From JAIBJN01 sp963699495 (GTDB lineage Bacteria; Actinomycetota; Thermoleophilia; Gaiellales; Gaiellaceae): DNA of 64,000 nucleotides. The stretch covers positions 248,001 through 312,000 of the forward strand of contig CAVOUB010000003.1 in NCBI GenBank assembly GCA_963699495.1. The letters run 5' to 3'. Shown here one piece after another: positions 19,067 to 27,661 of the stretch. A program made the position numbers and the translations under genes. The notes under the pieces were generated by a model. The model saw nothing but the letters and a program-made list of their open reading frames with translations. It had not been told where the DNA came from and searched no databases. Position 1 is the first letter of the stretch, and every line of letters begins with the position of its first letter.

Positions 19067-19088
19067 AAGCCCTGCAGGCGCAGGGCTT
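19067..19088 (-). terminator. Displaced tRNA-Asn terminator
   Basis: On the minus strand AAGCCCTGC-GCCT-GCAGGGCTT is followed by TTT, a good intrinsic terminator. It stands right after the left copy of the tRNA-Asn 3' end, so it was probably the original terminator of that tRNA before the element inserted. Confidence 0.65.
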
Positions 19089-19091
19089 CGG

Positions 19092-19135
19092 TCTACTCCC
19101 CGGGTTGGACTCGAACCAACAACCCTCCGGTTAAC
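19092..19135. repeat. Left attachment site (attL)
   Basis: This 44-bp copy is identical to 25914-25957 and corresponds to the 3' half of tRNA-Asn from the anticodon to just past the discriminator base. Flanking bases differ on both sides, which sets the limits of the core. Confidence 0.9.
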
Positions 19136-19173
19136 TACGGGGTTTGCCGACTCAGTGAGAGTTTCTCCAGGCT

Positions 19174-19685
19174 CTAGTTGGGACCGCTCAAGAGCCGACC
19201 GAGGGCTACGCTGAGCCGCTCCGCACGACCCCCATTCCGCTCCACGAACGTGATGGTCTCGAGGGCCTCGGGCACGTCGGACGTCTCGACCGCGTCGAGA
19301 AATCCGGCGAGCTAGAATTCGAATGCCTCGTTCTCGTCAAGGCCGTAGCCCGGCCCGTGGATCGTCACGAGTACACGTCGCGCACGAGGCAGCTCTCCTG
19401 CGAGTGAGGCCATGACTTTTCGGGAGAAGAGCCGGATCTGCTCGTAGCCGAAGCTCCAAAGGTCATCGACGCCCACGAGAAGGACGTGACCCGCTGTTAC
19501 CCCAGGTGGCGATGCCAGAAGGCGAAAGCTGCCCGGCCGCGGTCTCAGTTGGTTTTCCGGAACGCCGGCCTTCGACAGTAGTCCGCCACGTAGGCGTCGA
19601 GACCGTAGGGCGCCTGCGCGTACTTGAGAGCGAGAACATCTCCCTCAAGAGCGGTCGCATCGCCCGTTACCACCTCAAAGCGCAT
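19174..19685 (-). pseudogene. Degenerate macro-domain-like protein gene
   Basis: On the minus strand ATG 19685 starts MRFEVVTGDATALEGDVLAL. After a frame change near 19570 the reading continues through HVLLVGVDDLWSFGYEQIRL and VLVTIHGPGYGLDENEAFEF, then an in-frame TAG near 19314, then LAGFLDAVETSDVPEALE to a stop at 19174. The pattern (buried strands, a GPGYGLDE turn) recalls macro-like domains seen beside M17 peptidases and CHAT proteins; this is a weak assignment. Two lesions suggest a broken cargo gene. Confidence 0.5.
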
Positions 19686-19937
19686 TTGACCGTCGTAGTT
19701 TCTCAGATCGTGGTGGGCGACGGACCAAGCCGAATCGTTGAGGTACCGAGGCGAAGCCGCGCTCGCGCGTTCTCTCGCGCCAAGCTGCCCGGCCCGGCCA
19801 GGGAGCCCTGCCCTGATGCTTCGTCGAGCCGAAGCGGCTGAGAAGCGACCCGTGGGGTAGGACCACTAGGCCGAAGGCCGGTAAGCCGCCGGGCTCATGC
19901 GCTCGCCGTCTGTACGGTTCGCCACGGTGTAGGTCCC

Positions 19938-20590
19938 ATGAAGCTCATCCTCGGAGCTGGAAGGATCGACCGGCCGGTTGCGGGCGCTGACGTCCTGCTG
20001 GGCGAATGGCGCGAGAAGGAGAGGGACTGGGGCCAGCTCTACCTTGAGTACGAATCAGTAACCCCGAGGGATCGGCTTTTGGTCGAGGATCTCGCGGTCA
20101 CGATGCTGATCAACTCGCGAGTCGCAGCAGGAGCGGCGACTAGCGTGGCGAGGAACGGTGCCGAACTCGATCTACGCTCGCTCCGGAGAAGGCACTTGAG
20201 GAAACGACGGACGACGAACGCATGCTCCTTGCAAGCGTCATTGGGACAATGACGAGCTGGCCATGGGTCGGCGCGTCCTTGGCGACGAAGACGCTCCACA
20301 AGAAACGGCCTGCTCTGATTCCTGTTCTCGACAACCAGGCGATCTTCGGCGTGTTCATGAACCCTCTCTGGCCCGAGAAACGAGCTCTTGCAGACACGGT
20401 CAAGGCGCCGGCGCGCATCAAAGAGGCACTTGACTGGATCGCCCTAGACCTAACCCGACCTGAAAACACGGCGGCCTGGCTCAAGCTTCATGCGATTGAG
20501 CCGGATCGCTCGCGGATCGAACTCTTCGACATGATCTGGTGGATGTACTTCCGGCGTGTCGAACCCATCGCGGCAGCGCCTCCTACGTAG
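19938..20590 (+). CDS. DUF6308-like protein, frameshifted
   Basis: ATG 19938 opens the N-terminal half (LVEDLAVTMLINSRVAAGAA). The frame changes near 20170 and continues ERMLLASVIGTMTSWPWVG, then the helix-rich LATKTLHKKRPALIPVLDNQ and a C-terminal LFDMIWWMYFRR. The KRPALIPVLDNQ pattern matches actinobacterial proteins of the DUF6308 type, of unknown function. Within the element it is cargo; GC is visibly lower than in the host genes. Confidence 0.6.
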
Positions 20591-20611
20591 TCACGAGTCC
20601 GAGGGCCGGTG

Positions 20612-21060
20612 CTAAAGCTGGCCAATCCGCGCGGAGATGACCCCGACCGCGACGTCGCGCGCCATCCCCGCGATGGTGCTCGCCGCGCTATGGAGGCGTC
20701 CCTTCTCCTCGGCCGACGTGCTCTCCTCTGCCGCCTTCTCGAGCGCCGCAACGAGGCGGTCGACGAGTTCGTCCGCGGACGGCCAGGCGCCGAGCTCGCG
20801 GCGGGCGCGCTCGGAGACGGCCTCGACGTGGCCGCTCGCTCGGTCTTCCCCCAACCCGACGCGTACCCCACCGCGATATACGGGGGTTCGGCGCTCTCCA
20901 GCGCCCGAAGGCCGGAGCGGAGCCTGTCCCCAGAGAAGCCGAGCTCTGCGCGGATGTCCTCTAGCTCGGGGAAGTCCTCGCCGGCGTCGAGGCGCCGCAG
21001 CGCGGCCCGGAGGATCGGCAGGTCGCGGGTCGCCCAGGTCGGCTGGATTGCCTCGCCCAT
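20612..21060 (-). CDS. Hypothetical element-encoded protein, frameshifted
   Basis: ATG 21060 starts MGEAIQPTWATRDLPILRA and runs as a helical, acidic protein (DFPELEDIRAELGFSGDRL, YIAVGYASGWGK). The frame changes near 20845 and continues HVEAVSERARRELGAWPS and DELVDRLVAALEKAAEE to a stop at 20612, about 149 residues in all. No family recognised. It points against the RepA-like gene. Confidence 0.55.
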
Positions 21061-21676
21061 GCCGGGAGCCTATCCCCCCCGTACCCCCCGGTCCGGCGGC
21101 AGGCTAACAGGGGCAGATGACGGACTCCTAGAGGCCCTGGCCGGAGGCGCCGCTAGGGTCCAACACAACGAGTCTCGCTCTCATGTGACTCGGCCTGCCA
21201 GATCGGCCCGGCGCTCGCCCAAACGGCGGGCGCTTGGCATCTAGGCCCGGCCGCTGCCCCTGCTACCGTCGCGGCATGGCCTGGCAGGCCCTACATACGA
21301 GAGCGAGACGAATGGGCACACGAACTGAACTAGCCCGCTCGCCGGTGTTCGAGCCTGACGGGACGGGCGGGTACACCGTCCGGAGCGCACGCCAGGGCGA
21401 CCGCCCGATCAGGCACCTGGTCGGGCGCCGGAGCTCTTTCGCAGTCGTTGCCCCGCAAGGGGCGAAGCGGCAAGGGCCGAAGGCCGCTGCTCGCCCGCGA
21501 GAGCGGCGCCCCGCTCCGGCTCGGCCGCAGAGCCGCCGCGGCGCCAGTCGCCGGGCGCCGCCCTCCTCATCAGAACCCGAGCCTGACCCGCCTTTGGGGC
21601 AGGCGACGGCGAGCGCGGTCGCCTGCGCCTCCGCCCTCCTCCGCCGGCGCCTTGCGGCTGGCCCTGCCGACAGTAC
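21061..21676. other. 616-base gap without a convincing gene
   Basis: Open frames exist (for example from ATG 21276 or 21312 on the plus strand, reading RTELARSPVFEPDGTGG), but the following part turns into arginine-rich out-of-frame sequence. It may hold a small gene broken by an indel and the promoter of the RepA-like gene; several short GC hairpins lie at 21450-21530. Confidence 0.4.
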
Positions 21677-23598
21677 GTGAGCTGCGGGCGCTCGACTCGG
21701 GAGACAGGCGTCTCCTGGCGCTCGGTCGTCCGGGCACGAGCTTGCCTGCCCATCACCTCGACTCGCGTCGGCGGGCTCGGGGCAGAGGGCCGCTGGCGCT
21801 GGTCACTCACCAAGGCCGGCGCCGCCGACGCCCCTAAGGATGCCAACGGCAACGGCGCGGCCATCGCTCTCACGCCCGAGCTGCGGCGCTGGCTCCGCTC
21901 GAAGATCAACCAGGAAGCGCGAAAGCGCCTCGCGCTGCTCGAGCGCCGAGAGGCCGAGCTCCGCCGCGAGGCCCGGCAGTTGGAGCAGGGCCGCGTGAGC
22001 GCCGAGCCGGAGTTCATCGGCTCCGAGCCGGTAGGCCCGCCCCCTCCGGCCGTGGAGCGTTTCTATTGGGCCGGGATGGTCCTGGCGGCCGACCCCGACG
22101 CCGCAACGGCCCTGATACGAGGGTTGAGCGTCCCGCGGAAGCGGCTGGCGCCAAACGCCCTCGCCGCGCTCGGGATGCCGCTCGAGGGGCCTGACGTGAC
22201 CCTCACGGAGGACATCGCGCTCGCGCTCTCCGTGCGCGCTCCCTTCCACTCGGAGGGAGCGGCCGAGAGCGGCCCTGCCCCAGCGGGAGCACCGGCCGAG
22301 GAGGCCGCGCCGTTCCGCATCGACGTCTACAGCGCCGCCGACCTTTGTGCGCTGCCGCTCCCCGAGGAGGGCTCGGACCTCGTGGGGCCGTTCCTCCGCC
22401 GCGGCCGATCACGCTCCTGGGCGCCACGACCGGGCACGGCAAGACGACGCTGGGAGCCCAGGCGCTCGCCGCCGCCGTGCTCGGGGGCGAGTTCCTCGGC
22501 TGGCCGGTGGAGGGCGGCCGCCGCGTGCTCGTACTCGACCTCGAGCAGCACCTCGAAGATATCCAGGAGCAACTCGCGGCCGTGGGCCTGGCCGAGGAAA
22601 CGGAACTCCTCGACTACGCGCCCATCCCCGAAGGCCTCGCCATCGACCGCGAGGCCGAGCACCTGCGCGAGTTGGAGCGCGTGATCGCCGCGAAGCCCTA
22701 CGACATCGTGCGGGCCGACCCCTTCTACAAGCTGCACGCGGCCGACTCGCGTGAGGAGCAGGAGGCCCGCCCGCTCGTGCGGCTCACGCGCCGCTGGGTG
22801 AACACCTACGGCTTCGCGCTCCTCATGGACACCCACCGCCGCAAGCAGGGCGAGGGCAACCGCGGCTTCACGGTGGACGAGCTCTTCGGCTCCTCCGTGT
22901 TCGCCCGCGACCCCGAGGTGATCCTGGGGCTCGAGCTGGTGGAGGAGGGGCGCTCCCGCCTCCACGTGCTCAAGGCGCGCGGCCGGCGCAGCGGAATCCG
23001 CACCGGGCAGCGCCTCGACCTCCTCTACTCCGACGACGAGTTGTTCCGCCTCGCACCCGACCCGGCGCAGCGCGACCTCCGCGCCGAACTGCTCGCCCTT
23101 GGGGAGGACGGCGCTTGGCGGACGCTCCGCGAGTGGAAGAAGAAGCCGGGGGCACAAGATGCCGACCGCTCGGCGCCCAACTACGTCGCCCTGCGCGGCG
23201 GCATAGGCGGCGCTGAGGAAGGGGTGCGAGAGGCCCTCCTCGAGCTACAGCGCGAGGAGGTTTTCGAGTACGCCGTAGGGCCTGAGGGCCGCGCGCGAGA
23301 TGCGAAGTGCTGGCGGCTCCGAGAGGGTGCCCTGGCTGGCCAGGGCACCCTGGGGCAGCCCAGGGCACCCAGGGCAGAGGGGGACATGGCTGAGGGGGGT
23401 GCCCCGGTACCCCCGCCCCCGAAGGGGGTACCCGAGAGGCACCCCCCAGGCAGCCCCCGGCCCCCAGAGGGTGCCTCGGCCTCCGAGGCAGCCGCCCCGG
23501 ATGAGCAGCCCCCCGATGAGGAGGTTGAGCGCCTTGCTCAGCTCGCCCTCGAGGCCCAGGAGGAGGCCGCAAGCCTCGATGCAGACATCCCGTTCTGA
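21677..23598 (+). CDS. RepA-like RecA-fold ATPase of the element, frameshifted
   Basis: The N-terminal part (21677 to about 22395) is helical (RRWLRSKINQEARKRLALLE) and ends DLCALPLPEEGSDLVGPFL. After a frame change near 22395 comes a RecA/AAA_25-type core with Walker A GATTGHGKTT and Walker B RVLVLDLEQ, then DIVRADPFYKLH and MDTHRRKQGEGNRG. The C-terminal 80 residues are a Pro/Ala/Glu-rich tail. Such proteins are replicative helicase-like or primase-helper ATPases of actinomycete mobile elements. The start codon is uncertain. Confidence 0.7.
23325..23447. repeat. Nested palindromes within the RepA-like gene
   Basis: GGGTGCCCTGGC (23325-23336) and GCCAGGGCACCC (23339-23350) are perfect 12-bp arms with a two-base spacer. 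A nested pair follows: outer GGGGGGTGCC (23394-23403) with GGCACCCCCC (23438-23447), inner GGTACCCCC (23406-23414) with GGGGGTACC (23424-23432). CAGGGCACCC is also directly repeated (23341 and 23361). They lie in the low-complexity tail of the ATPase and may be an origin-like or structural site. Confidence 0.6.
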
Positions 23599-23641
23599 GC
23601 AACCGCCGGGCGAAGCCCGGCCGATAGGAGGAGGTAGCACG

Positions 23642-23929
23642 ATGGCAACGGCAACCGAGGTGAAGAGCGGGATCGTCCCAGACTGGGAAGCCGCTGAGCG
23701 CGTGGCAGACCAGCTCGGCGTCCACATCCGCGAGCTTGTCGCGAGGCGCGATGCCCAAGCCGTGATCGCCTGGGCGCTGGAGATGGCCCGCCAAAATGAG
23801 CACGTCCGCTCGCCCCGCGCGGCGTCCTACCTCGAACTGGCAGTCCTCGCCGGCCACCCCCCGGGCGCAGCCGAGTTCGCCGACAAGGCCGAGCGGGAGT
23901 TCGAGGGAGAAGAGCCGCAGGCCGCTTGA
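23642..23929 (+). CDS. Hypothetical 95-residue element protein
   Basis: ATG 23642 follows a very strong AGGAGG site. The protein is helical and acidic (VPDWEAAERVADQLGVHIREL, then QAVIAWALEMARQ, ending in a Glu-rich tail). No family recognised. Its stop overlaps the TTG of the Xis-like gene (TTGA), so the two are coupled. Confidence 0.7.
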   Translation: MATATEVKSGIVPDWEAAERVADQLGVHIRELVARRDAQAVIAWALEMARQNEHVRSPRAASYLELAVLAGHPPGAAEFADKAEREFEGEEPQAA

Positions 23930-24133
23930 GCGACCGGCTCCTCACCGCCGGAGAAAGTGGCCGAGCTGCTCTCGGTGCCCGAGTCGTGGGTGCGGCAAGA
24001 GAGCCGCGCCGGGCGCATGCCGCACCTACGCCTCGGCCGGTACGTCCGCTACGAGCGCGAGGCCGTCCTCGCGTGGCTCGAGGGGCAGCGGGCCGGGCAG
24101 TGGCGCAAGCACCAGCCGAAGGCTCCGGCGTGA
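23926..24133 (+). CDS. Excisionase-like MerR-type helix-turn-helix protein, frameshifted
   Basis: TTG 23926 opens with SDRLLTAGE, and after a one-base slip near 23950 the frame continues VAELLSVPESWVRQESRAG, RMPHLRLGRYVRYEREAV and LAWLEGQR. This is the AlpA/Xis-type winged helix pattern (helix, recognition helix WVRQ, wing HLRLGRYVRY). Such proteins direct excision or regulate the integrase. About 68 residues. Confidence 0.75.
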
Positions 24134-24282
24134 GTGCTTGCGATTCGAACGTTGTCAGCGTAGACATCAAGGTGTGCGGATGCAGCCCGCGCACCTACCG
24201 CTCGACCCGCTACGCGCCCGGCCCCTGGGGCGGGCGGCTGCATCGCCTACCTTGGGGGCCGCGGCGCGGAGAGGAGGCTTCC

Positions 24283-24519
24283 ATGCCCCTGACGCCGACC
24301 GGAAAGGCCGCCGATTGGCGGGCGGAGGCGGAGGAGCACGACCGCCTCTGCCGCGAGGCCGAGCGCCTCGGCATCCCCACGAGCCTCGACGACCCGGGTT
24401 CCCCCAAGACCGTCTCCGGGCTGCGCGAGGCCGTGGCGGCCTCCCGTTGCAAGGCCGACGATGAGCAGCGGCCCGAGGGCTTCCGCCGCGAGTTCCCCGC
24501 GGCCGAGGAGGTGGAGTAG
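24283..24519 (+). CDS. Hypothetical 78-residue element protein
   Basis: ATG 24283 has a GAGGAGG site six bases upstream. The protein is acidic and helical (DWRAEAEEHDRLCREAERLG), ending next to the integrase start (TAG then ATG). The frame is open upstream to a GTG at 24130, giving a cysteine-rich extension (VCGCS), but the internal ribosome site favours 24283. The 24134-24282 gap otherwise shows nothing. Confidence 0.6.
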   Translation: MPLTPTGKAADWRAEAEEHDRLCREAERLGIPTSLDDPGSPKTVSGLREAVAASRCKADDEQRPEGFRREFPAAEEVE

Positions 24520-25684
24520 ATGCCTAGCGGGGCCGCAGCCGTCCGCCGCCAGTGGAAGCACTCCGCCTCATGGTCGATCAAGTACCGGGACGCCTCCGGC
24601 CAGCAGGTGTGGGAGCGCCTCGGCCGCGAGCCGGAATGGAACGAGCAACGCGCCGAGCGGGAGCTCGGCAAGCGCCTACAGGCCGTCGAGCGCGACCGCT
24701 GGCGCAAGCCCGAGCGCCTCTCCTTCGCCGCCTACGCCGACCGCTTCGAAGCCGACTACCTGCCCGGGCGGAACCTCAAGGCGTCGACGCTCGTTGACTA
24801 CCGCCTCACGCTCAGGCGCCACCTGCGGCCGTACTTCGGCCCGCTCCCGCTCGCGGCCATCGAGCCCGCCGACGTAGACGGCTACATCGCCGAGCAGGCC
24901 GCCGCAGGGCTCTCCCCGAAGACGATCAGCAACCACCTCGGCCTCCTCCGAGTCATGTTCAAGGTCGCCCGCCGCTGGCGGCTCGTCGCCCGCAGCCCCC
25001 TCGATGAGGTCGAGGCGCCGCGGGCCGAGCCGCCCGAGATGAGCGTCCTCTCCGAGGCGGAGATCGCCCGCCTCCTCGCCGCCGACCACGAGCTAGAGCA
25101 GGAGGCCGCCGAGGCCGAGCGCGCCTGGTGGGGCATCGCCCGGCGCATGGTCGAAGTGGCCCTCGGCTCGGCTCTCCGCCGAGGAGAGCTGCTCGCCCTC
25201 CGCTGGCTAGACGTCGAGCTGCTCGAGGCCCGCCTGCACGTCCGGCAGGCCCTCGTCCGCGGCCAGTTCACGACGCCCAAATCGCGGGCCTCCCGGCGCA
25301 TGCTCGAACTCGGCCCCCGCACCGCGGCCGTCCTACGAAGAGCAATGGCAGGCGAGCCGCTACCGTTCCGACGACTCCCTCGTGTTCTGCCACCCGGCGC
25401 TCGGCTCCCCGCTCGATCCCTCCCGGCTCTCCCGCGGCTACATGCTCCCGGCGCTCAAGCGAGCAGGGATCGTCAAGCCGTTCCGGCCCTGGCACGACCT
25501 CCGGCATACGGCGCTCACGCATGAGGCGGCCGCGGGCAACCCGCAGGCGTACGTGCAGCTCAAGGCGGGCCACTCGCAGGGGGCGATCACGGAGCGGTAC
25601 ATCCACGCCGCCCAGGTGCTCTTCCCCGGCGCCGCCGCCCGCGGCGAGGAGCGCATGTTCGGCCCTGAGAGGAGGAACGCATGA
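24520..25684 (+). CDS. int: Tyrosine recombinase (integrase), frameshifted
   Basis: The N-terminal Arm-type and SAM-like core-binding domains (LSFAAYADRFEADYLPG, TISNHLGLLRVMFKVAR) precede the catalytic domain. The first catalytic Arg is in SALRRGELLALRW, then HDLRHTALTH (His-x-x-Arg), GHSQGAITERYIHA with the nucleophile Tyr. The frame changes near 25335 (TAAVLR, then EEQWQASRYRSDDSLVF). It lies next to the tRNA-Asn, as expected for an enzyme acting at the 44-bp core. Confidence 0.85.
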
Positions 25685-25827
25685 CGACCAGGAAGCAGAT
25701 GGCCGCGAAGCACGGCCTCTCGCGCTACGCAATCGACCGCATCCGCAAGTCGAGCGAGTCGCGCCAGGTGCTTGCCGATCGCTACGGCATCAGCCGCTAC
25801 GCGGTCGACAAGATCAAGAAGGGCTAG
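25681..25827 (+). CDS. 48-residue protein of two repeated helix-turn-helix units
   Basis: ATG 25681 overlaps the integrase stop (ATGA). The protein consists of two copies of the same motif, unit 1 AAKHGLSRYAIDRIRKS and unit 2 ADRYGISRYAVDKIKKG, joined by SESRQVL. Each looks like the turn and recognition helix of a homeodomain-like DNA-binding element. Position suggests a partner of the integrase, such as a directionality or repressor factor. It was too short to be found by a length filter; I found no known family. Confidence 0.6.
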   Translation: MTTRKQMAAKHGLSRYAIDRIRKSSESRQVLADRYGISRYAVDKIKKG

Positions 25828-25885
25828 CCCGCGGCCAGGTAGTGAAACCGGTAGCGGATAGCCCCGCCGCTGCCTCCCCCGGCAA

Positions 25886-25908
25886 CAAAAACCCCCGCCT
25901 TTGCGGGG
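25886..25908 (-). terminator. Terminator of tRNA-Asn supplied by the element
   Basis: On the minus strand GCCCCGC and GCGGGGG pair around AAAG and are followed by TTTTTG. It lies just past the tRNA 3' end on the element side, replacing the displaced terminator at 19067-19088. Confidence 0.75.
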
Positions 25909-25913
25909 CTCTC

Positions 25914-25957
25914 TCTACTCCCCGGGTTGGACTCGAACCAACAACCCTCCGGTTAAC
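25914..25957. repeat. Right attachment site (attR) within tRNA-Asn
   Basis: Perfect 44-bp copy of 19092-19135. Its inner end coincides with base 34 of the anticodon and its outer end lies four bases past the tRNA 3' end. Confidence 0.9.
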
Positions 25958-25990
25958 AGCCGGATGCTCTGCCAATTGAGCTACCGGGGA
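25918..25990 (-). tRNA. tRNA-Asn (GTT)
   Basis: 73 nt with acceptor TCCCCGG/CCGGGGA, D arm AGCTCAATTGGCAGAGC, anticodon loop CTGTTAA (GTT) and T arm GTTGG-TTCGAGT-CCAAC. No encoded CCA. The integrated element reconstitutes its 3' half. Confidence 0.96.
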
Positions 25991-26008
25991 TCGGTCGGCC
26001 GGAAAAGT

Positions 26009-27661
26009 CTAGCGGCTCTCGCTTTCGACCTTCTGCAGCGCGTCCCGGATCCGGGCCAGGACTCCCTGCAGCTCGACGGTTCGAGCCAGATCCTCGCCCG
26101 ACAGGTCGGCGAGCTCGCGCATGACGAGCCGCTCCTCGAGCCGGAGGAAGAGCTCCCGCGCGACGTCCTCGTCAAGGCCTTCGTCGGCCACCGTCGCGTC
26201 CAGCTCAGCCCGCAGGCCGACCAACTCCTCGTCCGGATCCGCCTCGCCGGCCAGGTACGCGCGCAGGCGCTGGTGGAGCGGATTGTCGAAGTGGCGGTCG
26301 TCCAGCTCGTGCAGGTACCGCTCCGCCAACTCGGGCCGGGCCGCGCAGATGGCGAGGAAGTCGCGCTCGAGCCGCTCGCCCGCGCCAAGCACTTTCCGCC
26401 GCGCCTCGCCGAAGGCCCTCGCGCTTCCTCCCGCAATCCGCAGTGGCACTCCGAGCCGATCAGATGCGTAGCGTGCAGCCTCGTCCCGGTCAGGCCCGGG
26501 TGAGGCAGCCTCGATCAACGGCTGGACGGATTCGAACGCCTCCTGCTTCGGCGCGTTCGCGATCTCGAGCTTCACGCGGTGCAAGAGATACCCGACGGAC
26601 CCCGCCAGACGCTCCTCGAAGCCGTCCACCGCATCAGCCGGATCCTGGCCCGCGGGCAGGGGAACGACCCGCACGTCCAACCCGGCCTGAACGGCGAGCT
26701 CCATGCCTCGAACCGTGGCGGCCTCGCCCGCCGCGTCGGCGTCGAAGCAGAGGTACAGATGTCTCGTGAGGCGGCGGAGCTCCTTGAGCTGTGGCTCGGT
26801 GAGGGCCGTCCCCATGGACGCCACGGTCGCCGGTAGACCCGCCTGGTGCAGCGCCAGGACGTCGGTGTAGCCCTCGACGACGATCGCGCGGTCCTCCTTG
26901 GTGATCGCCGAGCGCGCCCGGTCGAGCCCGTAGACGATCGAGCCCTTGCGGAAGAGCTCGCCCTCGGGCGAGTTGACGTACTTCGCGGGGATGGGGTCGT
27001 CCTCGCGCATGCGCCTGGCGCCGAAGCCGAGCACCCTCCCGCGGGCGTCGGCGAGCGGGAAGATGAGCCTCCCCGCGTAGTAGTCGTTGCCGCGCCGGTT
27101 GACGAGGCCGGCCGCCACGAGCTCCTCCTGCGCAAACCCCTTCGCGCGCGCCTTCTCGGCCAGGAGCGTCCCGCCGGGCGAGAGACCCAACCGGTACTCG
27201 CGGCACACGTCGGGCTCGAGCCCCCGCTGAGCCAGGTACTCCAGCATGGGAGCGCCCGCAGACGAGTCCCAGAGGTTCCGCTGGTAGTACGCGGCCGCCT
27301 GCTCGAGCAGGGAGAGCAGCCGCCCGCGGCGCTCGCGCTTCGCCTCGGCCTGCGGCGAGGTCTCCTCGTAGGCGAGCGGGATGCGATAGCGCTCGGCGAG
27401 CCATTCGATCGCGCCGACGAAGTCCAGGCCCTCGGTCTCCTTCACGAAGGTGATCAGGTCCCCCTTCATGCCGCAGCCGAAGCAGTAGAAGAGCTTGTCC
27501 GCGGCGTTCACCGAGAAGCTCGGCGTCCGCTCTTCGTGGAAGGGGCAGCGTCCCGTCCAGCGCGCGCCGACCTTCCTGAGCTGCGTGCGTGCGCCGACGA
27601 TCTCGACCATGTCCGCAGCGGCCTTCACCTGGTCGAGGGAGCTCTGGGCGATTATCGCCAT
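26009..27661 (-). CDS. dnaG: DNA primase DnaG
   Basis: 550 residues. The N-terminal zinc ribbon has CPFH and CFGC; the RNA polymerase domain has AGRLIFPLADARGRVLGFG; the Toprim domain has IVVEGYTDVLAL and CFDADAAG. The C-terminal part (about 420-550) is the DnaB-interacting helical region. DnaG makes replication primers. The start overlaps the dgt stop by ten bases. It is the host gene flanking the inserted element. Confidence 0.96.
   Translation of the reverse strand: MAIIAQSSLDQVKAAADMVEIVGARTQLRKVGARWTGRCPFHEERTPSFSVNAADKLFYCFGCGMKGDLITFVKETEGLDFVGAIEWLAERYRIPLAYEETSPQAEAKRERRGRLLSLLEQAAAYYQRNLWDSSAGAPMLEYLAQRGLEPDVCREYRLGLSPGGTLLAEKARAKGFAQEELVAAGLVNRRGNDYYAGRLIFPLADARGRVLGFGARRMREDDPIPAKYVNSPEGELFRKGSIVYGLDRARSAITKEDRAIVVEGYTDVLALHQAGLPATVASMGTALTEPQLKELRRLTRHLYLCFDADAAGEAATVRGMELAVQAGLDVRVVPLPAGQDPADAVDGFEERLAGSVGYLLHRVKLEIANAPKQEAFESVQPLIEAASPGPDRDEAARYASDRLGVPLRIAGGSARAFGEARRKVLGAGERLERDFLAICAARPELAERYLHELDDRHFDNPLHQRLRAYLAGEADPDEELVGLRAELDATVADEGLDEDVARELFLRLEERLVMRELADLSGEDLARTVELQGVLARIRDALQKVESESR

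Larger units (their letters stand above)
19092..25957. mobile_element. 6.9-kb integrative element in tRNA-Asn
   Basis: The region is bounded by perfect 44-bp direct repeats (19092-19135 and 25914-25957), the second lying inside the intact tRNA-Asn gene. A tyrosine integrase and an Xis-like gene lie at the right end, a RepA-like ATPase in the middle and poorly conserved cargo at the left. The left third looks lower in GC than the flanks. No conjugation, capsid or known resistance genes are seen, so it is probably a small mobilisable or satellite-type element or a remnant of an actinomycete integrative element. Confidence 0.88.

Noticed and set aside
19310..19320. In-frame TAG as possible stop-codon recoding
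   Set aside because: The same gene also has a frame slip, no recoding signal is visible, and CAG to TAG is a simple change.
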